Assembly (NCBI GenBank): GCA_027317045.1 | Contig: DAHVFI010000376.1 | Coordinates: forward strand, 1-9,043 | Length of the DNA: 9,043 nucleotides | Origin: Gammaproteobacteria bacterium | GTDB lineage: Bacteria; Pseudomonadota; Gammaproteobacteria; Natronospirales; REEB76 | Direction of reading: 5' to 3' | In this document: in pieces, positions 1 through 5,579 of the stretch | Position numbering within the stretch: position 1 is the stretch's first letter | How the letters are laid out: every line of letters begins with the position of its first letter | Position numbers and translations under genes: made by a program | The notes under the pieces: model-generated | The model's input: only the letters and a program-made list of their open reading frames with translations | What the model was told of the DNA's origin: nothing | Database searches by the model: none

Positions 1-423
1 TGCGCCTGGCGCATACGTCTGTTCGATACCATTGGAAGAAATGATCGCCAGTGATTCATGGTTGTCCTTGGCGGCCGCCACGATACCCCGTAAGATCAGA
101 TTCAAGGTGGTAGCTGGCGCATTGGCGGGACCACTGACATTGGCGACGCCGAAAAGATGCATGTTCGCAAGCTTGCCGGCATCGAAACCCGGGGTGGCGG
201 CGGATCGTGATCTATATATAGGTGTGGATTCGCGAGGGCGGGGCAATAGCGTCCAGGTCAGCTGTGCCAGCATCCAGGCGATAAGTAGCCCCATCACCAC
301 GCCTGCCCACAAAGGCAGGCGCCGCTCCACCACCGGCATGAGGCGACGCAGGAGTGTCTGCGCGCCCGCCATGTGCAGGTCGTTTATTTGCATGCTGTCA
401 TCGAGCTTGTGAATCTCATCCAT
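1..423 (-). CDS. gspC: Type II secretion system protein GspC, N-terminal part (partial at left edge)
   Basis: Inner-membrane component of the type II secretion system that links the inner-membrane platform to the outer-membrane secretin GspD. Reading the minus strand from the ATG at 423-421 gives 141 residues with no stop before the window edge. Residues 1-37 form a short cytoplasmic segment, about 38-60 are one hydrophobic membrane helix (GLLIAWMLAQLTWTLL), 61-85 are a Ser/Pro/Arg-rich linker, then an HLFG motif (89-92), and from about 105 the start of the homology region (LNLILRGIVAA, then SLAIISSNGIEQTY). This order is the standard GspC plan (PF11356); the HR end and any PDZ domain lie outside. 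There is no clear ribosome binding site at 423; in-frame ATGs at residues 11 and 18 are alternatives. It is divergent from clpS. Normally gspD follows gspC, so other gsp genes probably lie to the left. Confidence 0.88.
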   Translation of the reverse strand, partial: MDEIHKLDDSMQINDLHMAGAQTLLRRLMPVVERRLPLWAGVVMGLLIAWMLAQLTWTLLPRPRESTPIYRSRSAATPGFDAGKLANMHLFGVANVSGPANAPATTLNLILRGIVAAAKDNHESLAIISSNGIEQTYAPGA

Positions 424-470
424 GGTCCGGGCCGGGGTTGGGCCCAGGTGGGCACCGGCTGCCGGTTCGC

Positions 471-500
471 ATGATACTGACATGCCCGGCAATGCCTCAA
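471..500 (-). promoter_or_regulatory. Possible sigma-70 promoter for gspC
   Basis: On the minus strand TTGAGG (500-495) is separated by 18 bases from TATCAT (476-471), 4/6 and 5/6 matches to the consensus. Transcription would start near 464, giving a leader of about 40 bases before the gspC ATG. This is a by-eye match in the divergent gspC/clpS region and could be chance. Confidence 0.28.
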
Positions 501-569
501 GGGCTGGGCGGCTTGGGCTGGTGCCGCACCATCATAAATCAACGCACGGGATGCATTCGGGCGGACCGG

Positions 570-584
570 GGTTTTGTGAAAACC
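570..584. repeat. Short perfect inverted repeat in the gspC-clpS intergenic region
   Basis: GGTTTT-GTG-AAAACC, two 6-base arms around a 3-base centre, in the 287-base gap between the divergent gspC and clpS starts. It could be an operator for a dimeric regulator or a small hairpin. No T-run follows on either strand, so a terminator is unlikely. Apart from this and the promoter candidate I see nothing else in 424-710. Confidence 0.3.
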
Positions 585-710
585 ACGCTCCGGAATGCCT
601 CCCTGAAAGCAGAGCCGGCTTGCTCCAGGCTTGTTTCGGCCGGTACCGACCCATATGGAGTGAAGCGCAGGCGGGCACCGGAAGGCCGTAATTCGGACTA
701 AAATTGTTGC

Positions 711-1034
711 ATGAGCGAAGAACGCAGCGACGAGGAATATCAGCGCGGCCTGGTGGTGGAGGAGGCCAAGCCGCGCCTCAAGCGGCCGCCGCTCTACAAG
801 GTGGTATTGCTGAATGACGACTATACCCCCATGGAGTTCGTGGTGGAGATTTTGCAGACTTTTTTCCGCATGGATCGCATCCAGGCCACCCAAATCATGT
901 TGCACGTGCATACCCGCGGTAAAGGCGTGTGTGGCGTTTTCACCTTTGAGATCGCCGAAACCAAGGCCGCCCAGGTGAACGATTATTCCCGCAAGCACCA
1001 GCATCCGCTGCTGTGCACCCTGGAGGAAGCATGA
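711..1034 (+). CDS. clpS: ATP-dependent Clp protease adaptor ClpS (N-recognin)
   Basis: Cytoplasmic adaptor that binds bulky N-terminal residues (Leu, Phe, Tyr, Trp) and delivers those proteins to ClpA for degradation by ClpAP. The 107-residue product matches the length of E. coli ClpS (106). Residues 1-27 are a polar flexible extension of the kind that enters the ClpA pore; the folded domain follows. The signature LLNDDYTPMEFV spans 33-44; N35, D36 and H67 correspond to the E. coli residues N34, D35 and H66 that hold the substrate alpha-amine, and M41 to the gatekeeper M40. The end HPLLCTLEEA is also typical. The stop overlaps the clpA start (ATGA), so the two are almost certainly cotranscribed. 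No good Shine-Dalgarno precedes the ATG at 711; a -10-like TAAAAT lies 6 bases upstream. The assignment is secure. Confidence 0.97.
   Translation: MSEERSDEEYQRGLVVEEAKPRLKRPPLYKVVLLNDDYTPMEFVVEILQTFFRMDRIQATQIMLHVHTRGKGVCGVFTFEIAETKAAQVNDYSRKHQHPLLCTLEEA
1022..1026 (+). promoter_or_regulatory. Shine-Dalgarno for clpA inside the clpS 3' end
   Basis: GGAGG lies within the last clpS codons, 4 bases before the ATG at 1031 and 10 bases before the in-frame ATG at 1037. It rules out the upstream in-frame GTG at 1013, which would start before the site. The ATG at 1037 gives the protein start that aligns with E. coli ClpA (MLxxELE); 1031 gives the ATGA overlap and two extra residues. Confidence 0.6.
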
Positions 1035-3322
1035 GCATGCTCAGCAAGGAACTGGAGTTCTGTCTGAATACCGCCTTCAAGGAAGCGCGTGCGAAACGCC
1101 ACGAATTCATGACGGTGGAACACCTGTTGCTGGCCTTGCTGGATACGCCGCGCGTCATCGAGGTGCTACGTGCCTGCGGCGTGGATATCGAACCCATGCG
1201 TCATGAGTTGCTGAGCTACATTGATACCAACACCCCGCATCTGGAGCAGCCGGATCCGGACGTGCAACCGACCCTGGGTTTCCAGCGTGTCTTGCAGCGC
1301 GCCGTGTTCCACGTGCAGTCCTCGGGTCACAAGGAAGTCACTGCCCTTAATGTGCTGGTGGCAATCTATGGCGAGAAAGAATCCCATGCGGTCTATCTCC
1401 TGAACCGTCAGGGGATTGCCCGGCTGGACATCGTGAATTACATCTCCCACGGTATTTCCAAGATTCACGAGGATGAAGGTCATGAAGGCGCCGCTGAACA
1501 GAGTGATGACGATGCGGAAGCCCCGTCCAAGGGCGGCAAGACGGCATTGGAGTTGTATACCGCCAATCTGAATCAACTGGCGCGCGCAGGTCGCATTGAT
1601 CCGCTCATCGGCCGTGAACATGAGATCGAACGCACTATCCAGATACTTTGCCGCCGGCGCAAGAACAATCCGCTGTTCGTGGGCGAGGCGGGCGTGGGCA
1701 AGACCGCGCTGGCGGAAGGCTTGGCGCTGCTGATCGTGGAAGACCGGGTGCCGGAGGTATTGCGGGATGCCACCCTCTATGCCTTGGACATGGGCGCACT
1801 CATCGCCGGCACCAAGTACCGCGGCGATTTCGAAAAACGCCTCAAAGGCGTAATTACGGAACTCAAGCAGGATTCCGGCAATATCCTGTTCATCGACGAG
1901 ATCCATACGGTGATCGGTGCCGGCGCCGCCTCCGGCGGCGTCATGGACGCTTCCAATCTCATCAAGCCGGTGCTGCAGAACGGCGAACTCAAGTGCATCG
2001 GCTCCACCACCTATCAGGAATACCGCGGTGTGTTCGAGAAGGACCGGGCGCTGGCGCGCCGCTTCCAGAAGATCGATGTGCCCGAGCCCACGGTGGAGGA
2101 AACCGCGCGCATCCTCAAGGGACTGCGTCACAAGTTCGAGGCGCACCACGAGGTCAAGTACCCAAATAAAGTTTTGGAGATGGCGGCGGAGCTGGCCGCG
2201 CGCTACGTCAACGACAGGCACCTTCCGGACAAGGCCATTGACGTGATTGACGAGGCCGGTGCCAATATGCGTTTGCGCCCACCCGGCAAACGCCGCAAGA
2301 CCATCAGCGCGCAGGACATCGAGGAAATCGTCGCCAAGATGGCGCGCATTCCGCCCAAGAGCGTCTCGGCTTCCGACAAGGAAGGCCTGCGCAACCTGGA
2401 GCGGGATCTGAAACTGGTGATCTACGGCCAGGACAAGGCCATCGGTTCCCTGGCCGCCGCCATCAAGATGTCACGCTCCGGTCTGGGCACCGAAACCCGT
2501 CCCATCGGTTCGTTTCTGTTTGCCGGTCCCACGGGCGTGGGCAAAACCGAGGTCACAAAACAACTGGCGCTGATCCTCGGCATCGAGTTTCTGCGCTTCG
2601 ATATGTCCGAATATATGGAGCGTCATACGGTATCGCGGCTCATCGGCGCGCCACCGGGCTATGTGGGCTTTGATCAGGGTGGACTGATGACCGACGCCAT
2701 CCTCAAGCACCCCCATTGTGTGCTGTTATTGGATGAGGTCGAGAAAGCCCACCTGGAGGTTTTCAATCTGCTGTTGCAGGTCATGGACCACGGCACCCTC
2801 ACGGACAACAACGGCCGTAAAGCGGATTTTCGCCACGTCATCATCGTCATGACCACCAATGCCGGTGCTCAGGAAATGAGCCGGCCGTCCATCGGCTTCA
2901 CCCAAACAGACAACACCCCCGATGGTATGGAAGCTATCCGCCGCCTGTTCAGTCCGGAGTTTCGTAACCGGCTGGACGCCATCATCCATTTCAACAGTCT
3001 CGACGAACGCACCATCGCCCAGGTGGTGGACAAGTTCGTGATCGAGCTGGAAGGCCAACTGGAGCAGAAGGGTGTGACCCTGGACGTGGATGAGGCCGCC
3101 CGCAAATTGATCGCCACCCGCGGCTACGATGCTAAAATGGGCGCGCGCCCCATGGCGCGGGTCATCCAGGAAGCCATCAAAAAACCGCTGGCCGAGGAAT
3201 TGCTGTTCGGCAAGCTTGCTCAGGGCGGGCATGTAAGCGTAGGCATGAAGGACGGCGAGTTCGAATTCACCATCGAATCAAAGCCGGTGACACCGGTAGC
3301 AGCTACACCGGCACAGTCCTGA
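1031..3322 (+). CDS. clpA: ATP-dependent Clp protease ATP-binding subunit ClpA
   Basis: Hexameric AAA+ unfoldase that stacks on ClpP, takes N-degron substrates from ClpS, and threads them into the protease. The product has 763 residues against 758 in E. coli. Domains in order: Clp N-domain (about 1-145, with HEFMTVEHLLLALL), an acidic Asp/Glu linker (about 150-165), AAA1 with Walker A GEAGVGKT (218-225), pore loop KYRG (262-265) and Walker B ending D289-E290, then AAA2 with Walker A GPTGVGKT (499-506), pore loop GYVG (543-546) and Walker B LLLDE ending E569. The ClpP-docking loop is IGF (621-623), where E. coli has IGL. The middle domain of ClpB is absent, and the linker and length fit ClpA rather than ClpB or ClpC. 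The last dozen residues are a Pro/Ala/Thr tail. Translation is probably coupled to clpS through the ATGA overlap. Confidence 0.97.
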   Translation: MSMLSKELEFCLNTAFKEARAKRHEFMTVEHLLLALLDTPRVIEVLRACGVDIEPMRHELLSYIDTNTPHLEQPDPDVQPTLGFQRVLQRAVFHVQSSGHKEVTALNVLVAIYGEKESHAVYLLNRQGIARLDIVNYISHGISKIHEDEGHEGAAEQSDDDAEAPSKGGKTALELYTANLNQLARAGRIDPLIGREHEIERTIQILCRRRKNNPLFVGEAGVGKTALAEGLALLIVEDRVPEVLRDATLYALDMGALIAGTKYRGDFEKRLKGVITELKQDSGNILFIDEIHTVIGAGAASGGVMDASNLIKPVLQNGELKCIGSTTYQEYRGVFEKDRALARRFQKIDVPEPTVEETARILKGLRHKFEAHHEVKYPNKVLEMAAELAARYVNDRHLPDKAIDVIDEAGANMRLRPPGKRRKTISAQDIEEIVAKMARIPPKSVSASDKEGLRNLERDLKLVIYGQDKAIGSLAAAIKMSRSGLGTETRPIGSFLFAGPTGVGKTEVTKQLALILGIEFLRFDMSEYMERHTVSRLIGAPPGYVGFDQGGLMTDAILKHPHCVLLLDEVEKAHLEVFNLLLQVMDHGTLTDNNGRKADFRHVIIVMTTNAGAQEMSRPSIGFTQTDNTPDGMEAIRRLFSPEFRNRLDAIIHFNSLDERTIAQVVDKFVIELEGQLEQKGVTLDVDEAARKLIATRGYDAKMGARPMARVIQEAIKKPLAEELLFGKLAQGGHVSVGMKDGEFEFTIESKPVTPVAATPAQS

Positions 3323-3349
3323 TTACAGCCTTGTCAGGCGCAAACAGCG

Positions 3350-3366
3350 TTCTGAATCCATCAGAA
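3350..3366 (+). repeat. Inverted repeat downstream of clpA
   Basis: TTCTGA-ATCCA-TCAGAA, two perfect 6-base arms with a 5-base loop, 27 bases after the clpA stop. It is placed where a terminator would sit, but no T-run follows, so it is at most a weak or Rho-assisted one. The sequence CCTTGTCAGG occurs twice nearby (3329-3338 and 3382-3391). A run of seven T at 3497-3503 follows a poor C/G-rich hairpin. The rest of 3323-3536 shows nothing clear. Confidence 0.3.
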
Positions 3367-3537
3367 GGTAAGTCTTGGCACCCTTGTCAGGGCATGCAGT
3401 CAAAAGATTTGTATATCCTTGTTTGAGCGTCTTACAGAAGAATACTGTGCCTCTAACCGCTTCACGACGCCCTCTTCCCTGGTGGGGGGTAATGCATTTT
3501 TTTAGATGCTTTTAGCAGCAATCCACAGATAAAGTCG

Positions 3538-3543
3538 AGGAGG
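3538..3543 (+). promoter_or_regulatory. Strong Shine-Dalgarno for the 105-residue ORF
   Basis: A perfect AGGAGG lies 5 bases before the ATG at 3549. It is the best ribosome binding site in the window, and the main reason to regard this small reading frame as a real translated gene. Confidence 0.75.
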
Positions 3544-3548
3544 CAGAC

Positions 3549-3866
3549 ATGCCCGACACCAGCACTAATTACATATTTGTTGATAATCCAGGTCTTGCAG
3601 AAACCTATGCCGATTCGATACAAAATCTGGTATTCGATGGCGCTACCTTTCGATTTACTTTTGTCGTCAATCGCCTCGATGCTCCAAAGCCACCCGAGCC
3701 ACTCGCAGGCAAACAATATCCCTCTTGTAGATTGGTAATGCCATTACCCGGTGCGCTTGCGCTTTATCAAAACCTCCATAACATGGTGGATGCGCTGGAA
3801 AAGCAGGGGATAATCAAGAAAGGGCAACCTCCGCAGACACCCTCTCAACCAATCACTCTGCAATAG
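3549..3866 (+). CDS. Small protein of unknown function (105 aa)
   Basis: I do not recognise this gene with confidence. The start is set by a perfect AGGAGG. The product is soluble-looking, with no signal peptide or membrane segment. Residues 1-60 look beta-rich, with alternating hydrophobics (NLVFDGATFRFTFVVNRLD); 46-58 are a Pro/Lys-rich loop; 59-90 read as a strand (CRLVMPLPG) followed by a helix (ALALYQNLHNMVDALEKQG); the tail is a Pro/Gln-rich extension. The strand-then-helix end is reminiscent of small DUF3467-type proteins, but this is a loose resemblance. The codons are more A+T-rich than those of clpA or the aat operon, suggesting later acquisition. An Rhs remnant follows in the same frame directly after the TAG stop. 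No toxin or immunity motif is visible. Confidence 0.65.
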   Translation: MPDTSTNYIFVDNPGLAETYADSIQNLVFDGATFRFTFVVNRLDAPKPPEPLAGKQYPSCRLVMPLPGALALYQNLHNMVDALEKQGIIKKGQPPQTPSQPITLQ

Positions 3867-3869
3867 ACA

Positions 3870-4144
3870 GAACTGCGGTCAGACACCAATGACCAAGATA
3901 CCGTGATCCAGCGCATGAGCGATGTACAGGGATGTACAAGTGCCGTGGGAGGCACGATGCAGGGAGCGACCTTTGACGCGCTCGGCTTACGACGGGATGC
4001 GGGCAATTGGACCTACGACTTGTCATCCAATCAGACATCAAGCCGCAAGGATTTCATCGCTCGGGCTACTCGTTCCAGGAACAGTTGGACGGCGCAGGCC
4101 TGGTCCACATGAACGGGCGGGTGTATTACCCGCTGATGGGGTGA
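3870..4144 (+). pseudogene. Rhs/YD-repeat protein remnant, frameshifted
   Basis: Debris of the conserved end of an Rhs core (the segment just before the variable C-terminal toxin in intact Rhs proteins). From 3870 one frame gives DTVIQRMS and, from 3972, FDALGLRRDAGNW, resembling the usual FDAWGxRRDA motif, followed by a Ser/Thr-rich stretch to SSR at 4046. The reading then shifts: the frame beginning at 4049 gives GFHRSGYSFQEQLD, GAGLVHMNGRVYYPLMG and a TGA at 4142-4144. Intact relatives read roughly RGFTGHE-LD-VGLIHMNGRVYDP-LGRF, so the match crosses the shift and stops inside the LGRF block. Two extra bases near 4047-4048 (or one lost) explain the frameshift. No start, signal peptide or long repeat region survives. 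The match was made by eye to family motifs, but the HMNGRVY signature is distinctive. Confidence 0.75.
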
Positions 4145-4182
4145 TGATTGAGAATCATTACACTTGCGCTTGCGACGATCCA

Positions 4183-4211
4183 TTGAGATTTTCCGGGTGG
4201 CTGACGATCAT
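4183..4211 (+). promoter_or_regulatory. Possible promoter for the methyltransferase gene
   Basis: TTGAGA (4183-4188, 5/6 match) is separated by 17 bases from GATCAT (4206-4211, 4/6). Transcription would begin near 4218, inside the ATTAC/GTAAT half-site cluster, leaving a leader of about 120 bases. A second -10-like TATCAT at 4268-4273 has no matching -35. The call is weak. Confidence 0.25.
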
Positions 4212-4242
4212 TACCAGATCGTAATCTTATTACTCGGGTAAT
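4210..4242. repeat. Two tandem inverted repeats of ATTAC/GTAAT (operator-like)
   Basis: ATTAC (4210-4214) pairs with GTAAT (4221-4225), and ATTAC (4229-4233) pairs with GTAAT (4238-4242). Another ATTAC lies at 4157-4161. Four alternating half-sites in 33 bases, overlapping the predicted start point of the methyltransferase transcript, would suit cooperative binding of a dimeric regulator. No regulator gene lies in the window. Confidence 0.4.
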
Positions 4243-4340
4243 TTCCGTATCAGTCAATGATGCGGGGTATCATACTGCCAGCATCCGGGTTCTGAATTCA
4301 TCGGACCGATTGATGATTTCTGCTCCGTCAAGGATTGTGC

Positions 4341-5000
4341 ATGCAAGAAAAATTCAGGTCAAAGCCGGAAATGGCGCGCAACTTACTCAGTTATGTATTA
4401 ACTGTGGTATGGCCTAATGCGATCACTTGGTTTGATGTCCATTTGCGTTTGTCGTCAACGCTGGTGCTTTGGCGGGAATTCCTGCGGCACCCGTCAAGAG
4501 TCGGCGCGGTATTGCCGAGTTCATCCTGGCTCGCGCAGGCGATAGCGGCGACTGTGCCGCTGGATAGCCAAGCGCTCATCGTTGAGATCGGGGCGGGTAC
4601 GGGCGCTGTCACCCAGGCTTTGCTGGCCCGTGGTATCGCACCTTCCCGCTTGATCGTGGTTGAACGCAGTTCAAAATTGTGCAAACTGCTGCGCCGCCGT
4701 TTCCCGTATCTGACCGTGGTGCAGGGAGACGCCGCCGAGCTGATACGCTGGGTTGGGCCGCAGGATGCCGTTTGCGCCATTGTATCCAGTCTGCCGCTGC
4801 GCTCGTTGCCGGATGCCGTGGTAACCGCGATTGCCGCACAAATGCATGAGTTGCTGGATACGGACGGGATGCTTGTGCAATTCACTTATGGCTGGGTGGG
4901 GGCTTCACCGCTCCAGACACTGGGGTTCGAGCGCTATAAGGCATCGTGGGAATGGCGGAATATTCCGCCTGCCCGCATCGACGTGTTGTGCAAGGCTTGA
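4341..5000 (+). CDS. SAM-dependent methyltransferase, phospholipid N-methyltransferase-like
   Basis: Class I methyltransferase of 219 residues. Motif I is VEIGAGTGA (81-89), the acidic residue ending strand 2 is E108 (LIVVER), and GDA (129-131) marks the motif III region. The segment REFLRHPSRVGAVLPSS (45-61) before the fold, then SSLPLRSLP (149-157), QFTYG (180-184) and NIPPA (207-211), are hallmarks I associate with the COG3963 phospholipid N-methyltransferase group, which is related to the rRNA adenine dimethylases. Members methylate phosphatidylethanolamine or remain uncharacterised, so the substrate is inferred. No clear signal peptide is seen; residues 12-30 are fairly hydrophobic and may help membrane contact. 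AAGGA lies 6 bases before the ATG at 4341; an in-frame TTG at 4335 and ATG at 4371 are less likely starts. It stands alone, convergent to infA. Confidence 0.8.
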   Translation: MQEKFRSKPEMARNLLSYVLTVVWPNAITWFDVHLRLSSTLVLWREFLRHPSRVGAVLPSSSWLAQAIAATVPLDSQALIVEIGAGTGAVTQALLARGIAPSRLIVVERSSKLCKLLRRRFPYLTVVQGDAAELIRWVGPQDAVCAIVSSLPLRSLPDAVVTAIAAQMHELLDTDGMLVQFTYGWVGASPLQTLGFERYKASWEWRNIPPARIDVLCKA

Positions 5001-5064
5001 GCATCTAACAAAATGCCTTTAACGTGCCATTACCCCACCCTCGGCAACCGCTCCCTGCGTTGCC

Positions 5065-5143
5065 CTACCTTCTATACCCCTGTAATCGTCTCCCATCAGA
5101 GAGAAGGGTTGAGAGGAAGGTAGAAGGCAAAGGTTTTTATTTT
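5065..5143 (+). terminator. Possible terminator after the methyltransferase gene
   Basis: CTACCTTC (5065-5072) can pair with GAAGGTAG (5116-5123) around a 43-base loop, followed about 10 bases later by TTTTTATTTT (5134-5143). The T-rich run fits termination of the plus-strand transcript, but the loop is long and the distance to the T-run is not ideal. Within the loop, CTCCC and GAGAGAAGGG resemble the degenerate C-rich intergenic repeats common in gammaproteobacteria. The remainder of 5001-5259 shows only a small GGGG-TTCTT-CCCC hairpin at 5193-5205, with no T-run on either side. Confidence 0.28.
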
Positions 5144-5259
5144 GTTAGCCGTTCTAAGAGTGGGCAGAATTCGAGGAATCGCAAACGGAGAGGGGGTTCT
5201 TCCCCTGTATCAATACCTCATGCGAAGCTCTGGGCTGACCCGAAACGACGCACTGGACA

Positions 5260-5478
5260 TTATTTGCCGCGGTAAGTGATGCGGCCTTTGGTGAGATCGT
5301 AGGGAGTGAGTTCGACGGTGACGCGGTCGCCGGTGAGGATGCGGATGTAGTGCTTGCGCATGCGGCCGGAGATGTGGGCGAGCACAACATGGCCATTGTC
5401 CAGTTCCACCCGGAAGGTGGTGTTGGGCAGGGTTTCCACCACTTTGCCTTCCATCTCGATGTTTTCTTCTTTCGGCAT
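5260..5478 (-). CDS. infA: Translation initiation factor IF-1
   Basis: Small OB-fold (S1-like) factor that binds the 30S A site during initiation with IF-2 and IF-3. At 72 residues it has exactly the length of E. coli IF-1 and is highly similar along its whole length, including ETLPNTTFRVELDNGHVV (15-32), AHISGRMRKHYIRILTGD (34-51) and VTVELTPYDLTKGRI (53-67). The ATG at 5478-5476 has GAGGGT close upstream as a ribosome binding site. An in-frame extension to 5488 would add only a few residues and is not needed. It follows bpt after 101 bases, the same order as in Pseudomonas, but the gap has room for its own promoter. The assignment is secure. Confidence 0.98.
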   Translation of the reverse strand: MPKEENIEMEGKVVETLPNTTFRVELDNGHVVLAHISGRMRKHYIRILTGDRVTVELTPYDLTKGRITYRGK

Positions 5479-5504
5479 ACACCCTCAAGTTGTTGTTTAA
5501 AGAA

Positions 5505-5515
5505 CCCGAATCGGG
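5505..5515. repeat. Palindrome between bpt and infA
   Basis: CCCGA-A-TCGGG is a perfect 5-base inverted repeat around one base. As RNA on the minus strand it could form a 4-base stem with a 3-base loop followed by TTCTTT, resembling a weak attenuator between bpt and infA. It could equally be a protein-binding site. Evidence is slight. Confidence 0.25.
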
Positions 5516-5540
5516 CCGGCGGACCGCTCAGGGCGCGCAG

Positions 5541-5569
5541 ATTCTGCCGGAATTGGGATTTATGTACAA
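5541..5569 (-). promoter_or_regulatory. Possible promoter for infA
   Basis: On the minus strand TTGTAC (5569-5564) is separated by 17 bases from CAGAAT (5546-5541), giving a start near 5534 and a leader of about 56 bases before the infA ATG. Spacing is ideal but the hexamers match only 3/6 and 4/6. An infA-specific promoter would make sense because an essential initiation factor is needed at levels different from Aat and Bpt. Confidence 0.25.
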
Positions 5570-5579
5570 CCGGACGTTT

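Noticed and set aside
210..221. TATATATA as a promoter element
   Set aside because: It falls inside the gspC coding frame, in the linker after the membrane helix, and has no paired -35 element.
32..412. Open frame of 126 codons on the plus strand at the left edge
   Set aside because: It is the shadow of gspC, whose minus-strand frame gives a membrane helix, the HLFG motif and the HR domain in the correct order.
384..1004. Open frame of 206 codons on the minus strand across the gspC-clpS gap
   Set aside because: It overlaps clpS antisense and the gspC start in another frame. Both of those are supported by clear motifs, and this one has none.
1166..2221. Long open frame of 351 codons on the minus strand
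   Set aside because: It lies wholly antisense to clpA, whose product matches its family end to end. High GC at third positions keeps antisense frames open; the peptide shows no family motif.
3375..3396. TGGCAC followed by GGCATGCA as a possible sigma-54 promoter
   Set aside because: The spacing between the GG and GC elements does not fit the fixed sigma-54 distance.
3323..3548. Possible tRNA or att site after clpA, as an insertion point
   Set aside because: No cloverleaf arms or GGTTCGAATCC-like T-loop are present, and no matching repeat was seen at the other end of the accessory block.
3922..4224. Open frame of 100 codons on the plus strand in the Rhs region
   Set aside because: It is in a different frame from both Rhs-matching segments, lacks a ribosome binding site and shows no motif.
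5024..5275. Open frame of 83 codons between the methyltransferase and infA genes
   Set aside because: Low-complexity Pro/Leu then Arg/Ser composition, no ribosome binding site, and it crosses the terminator-like region and into the infA stop.
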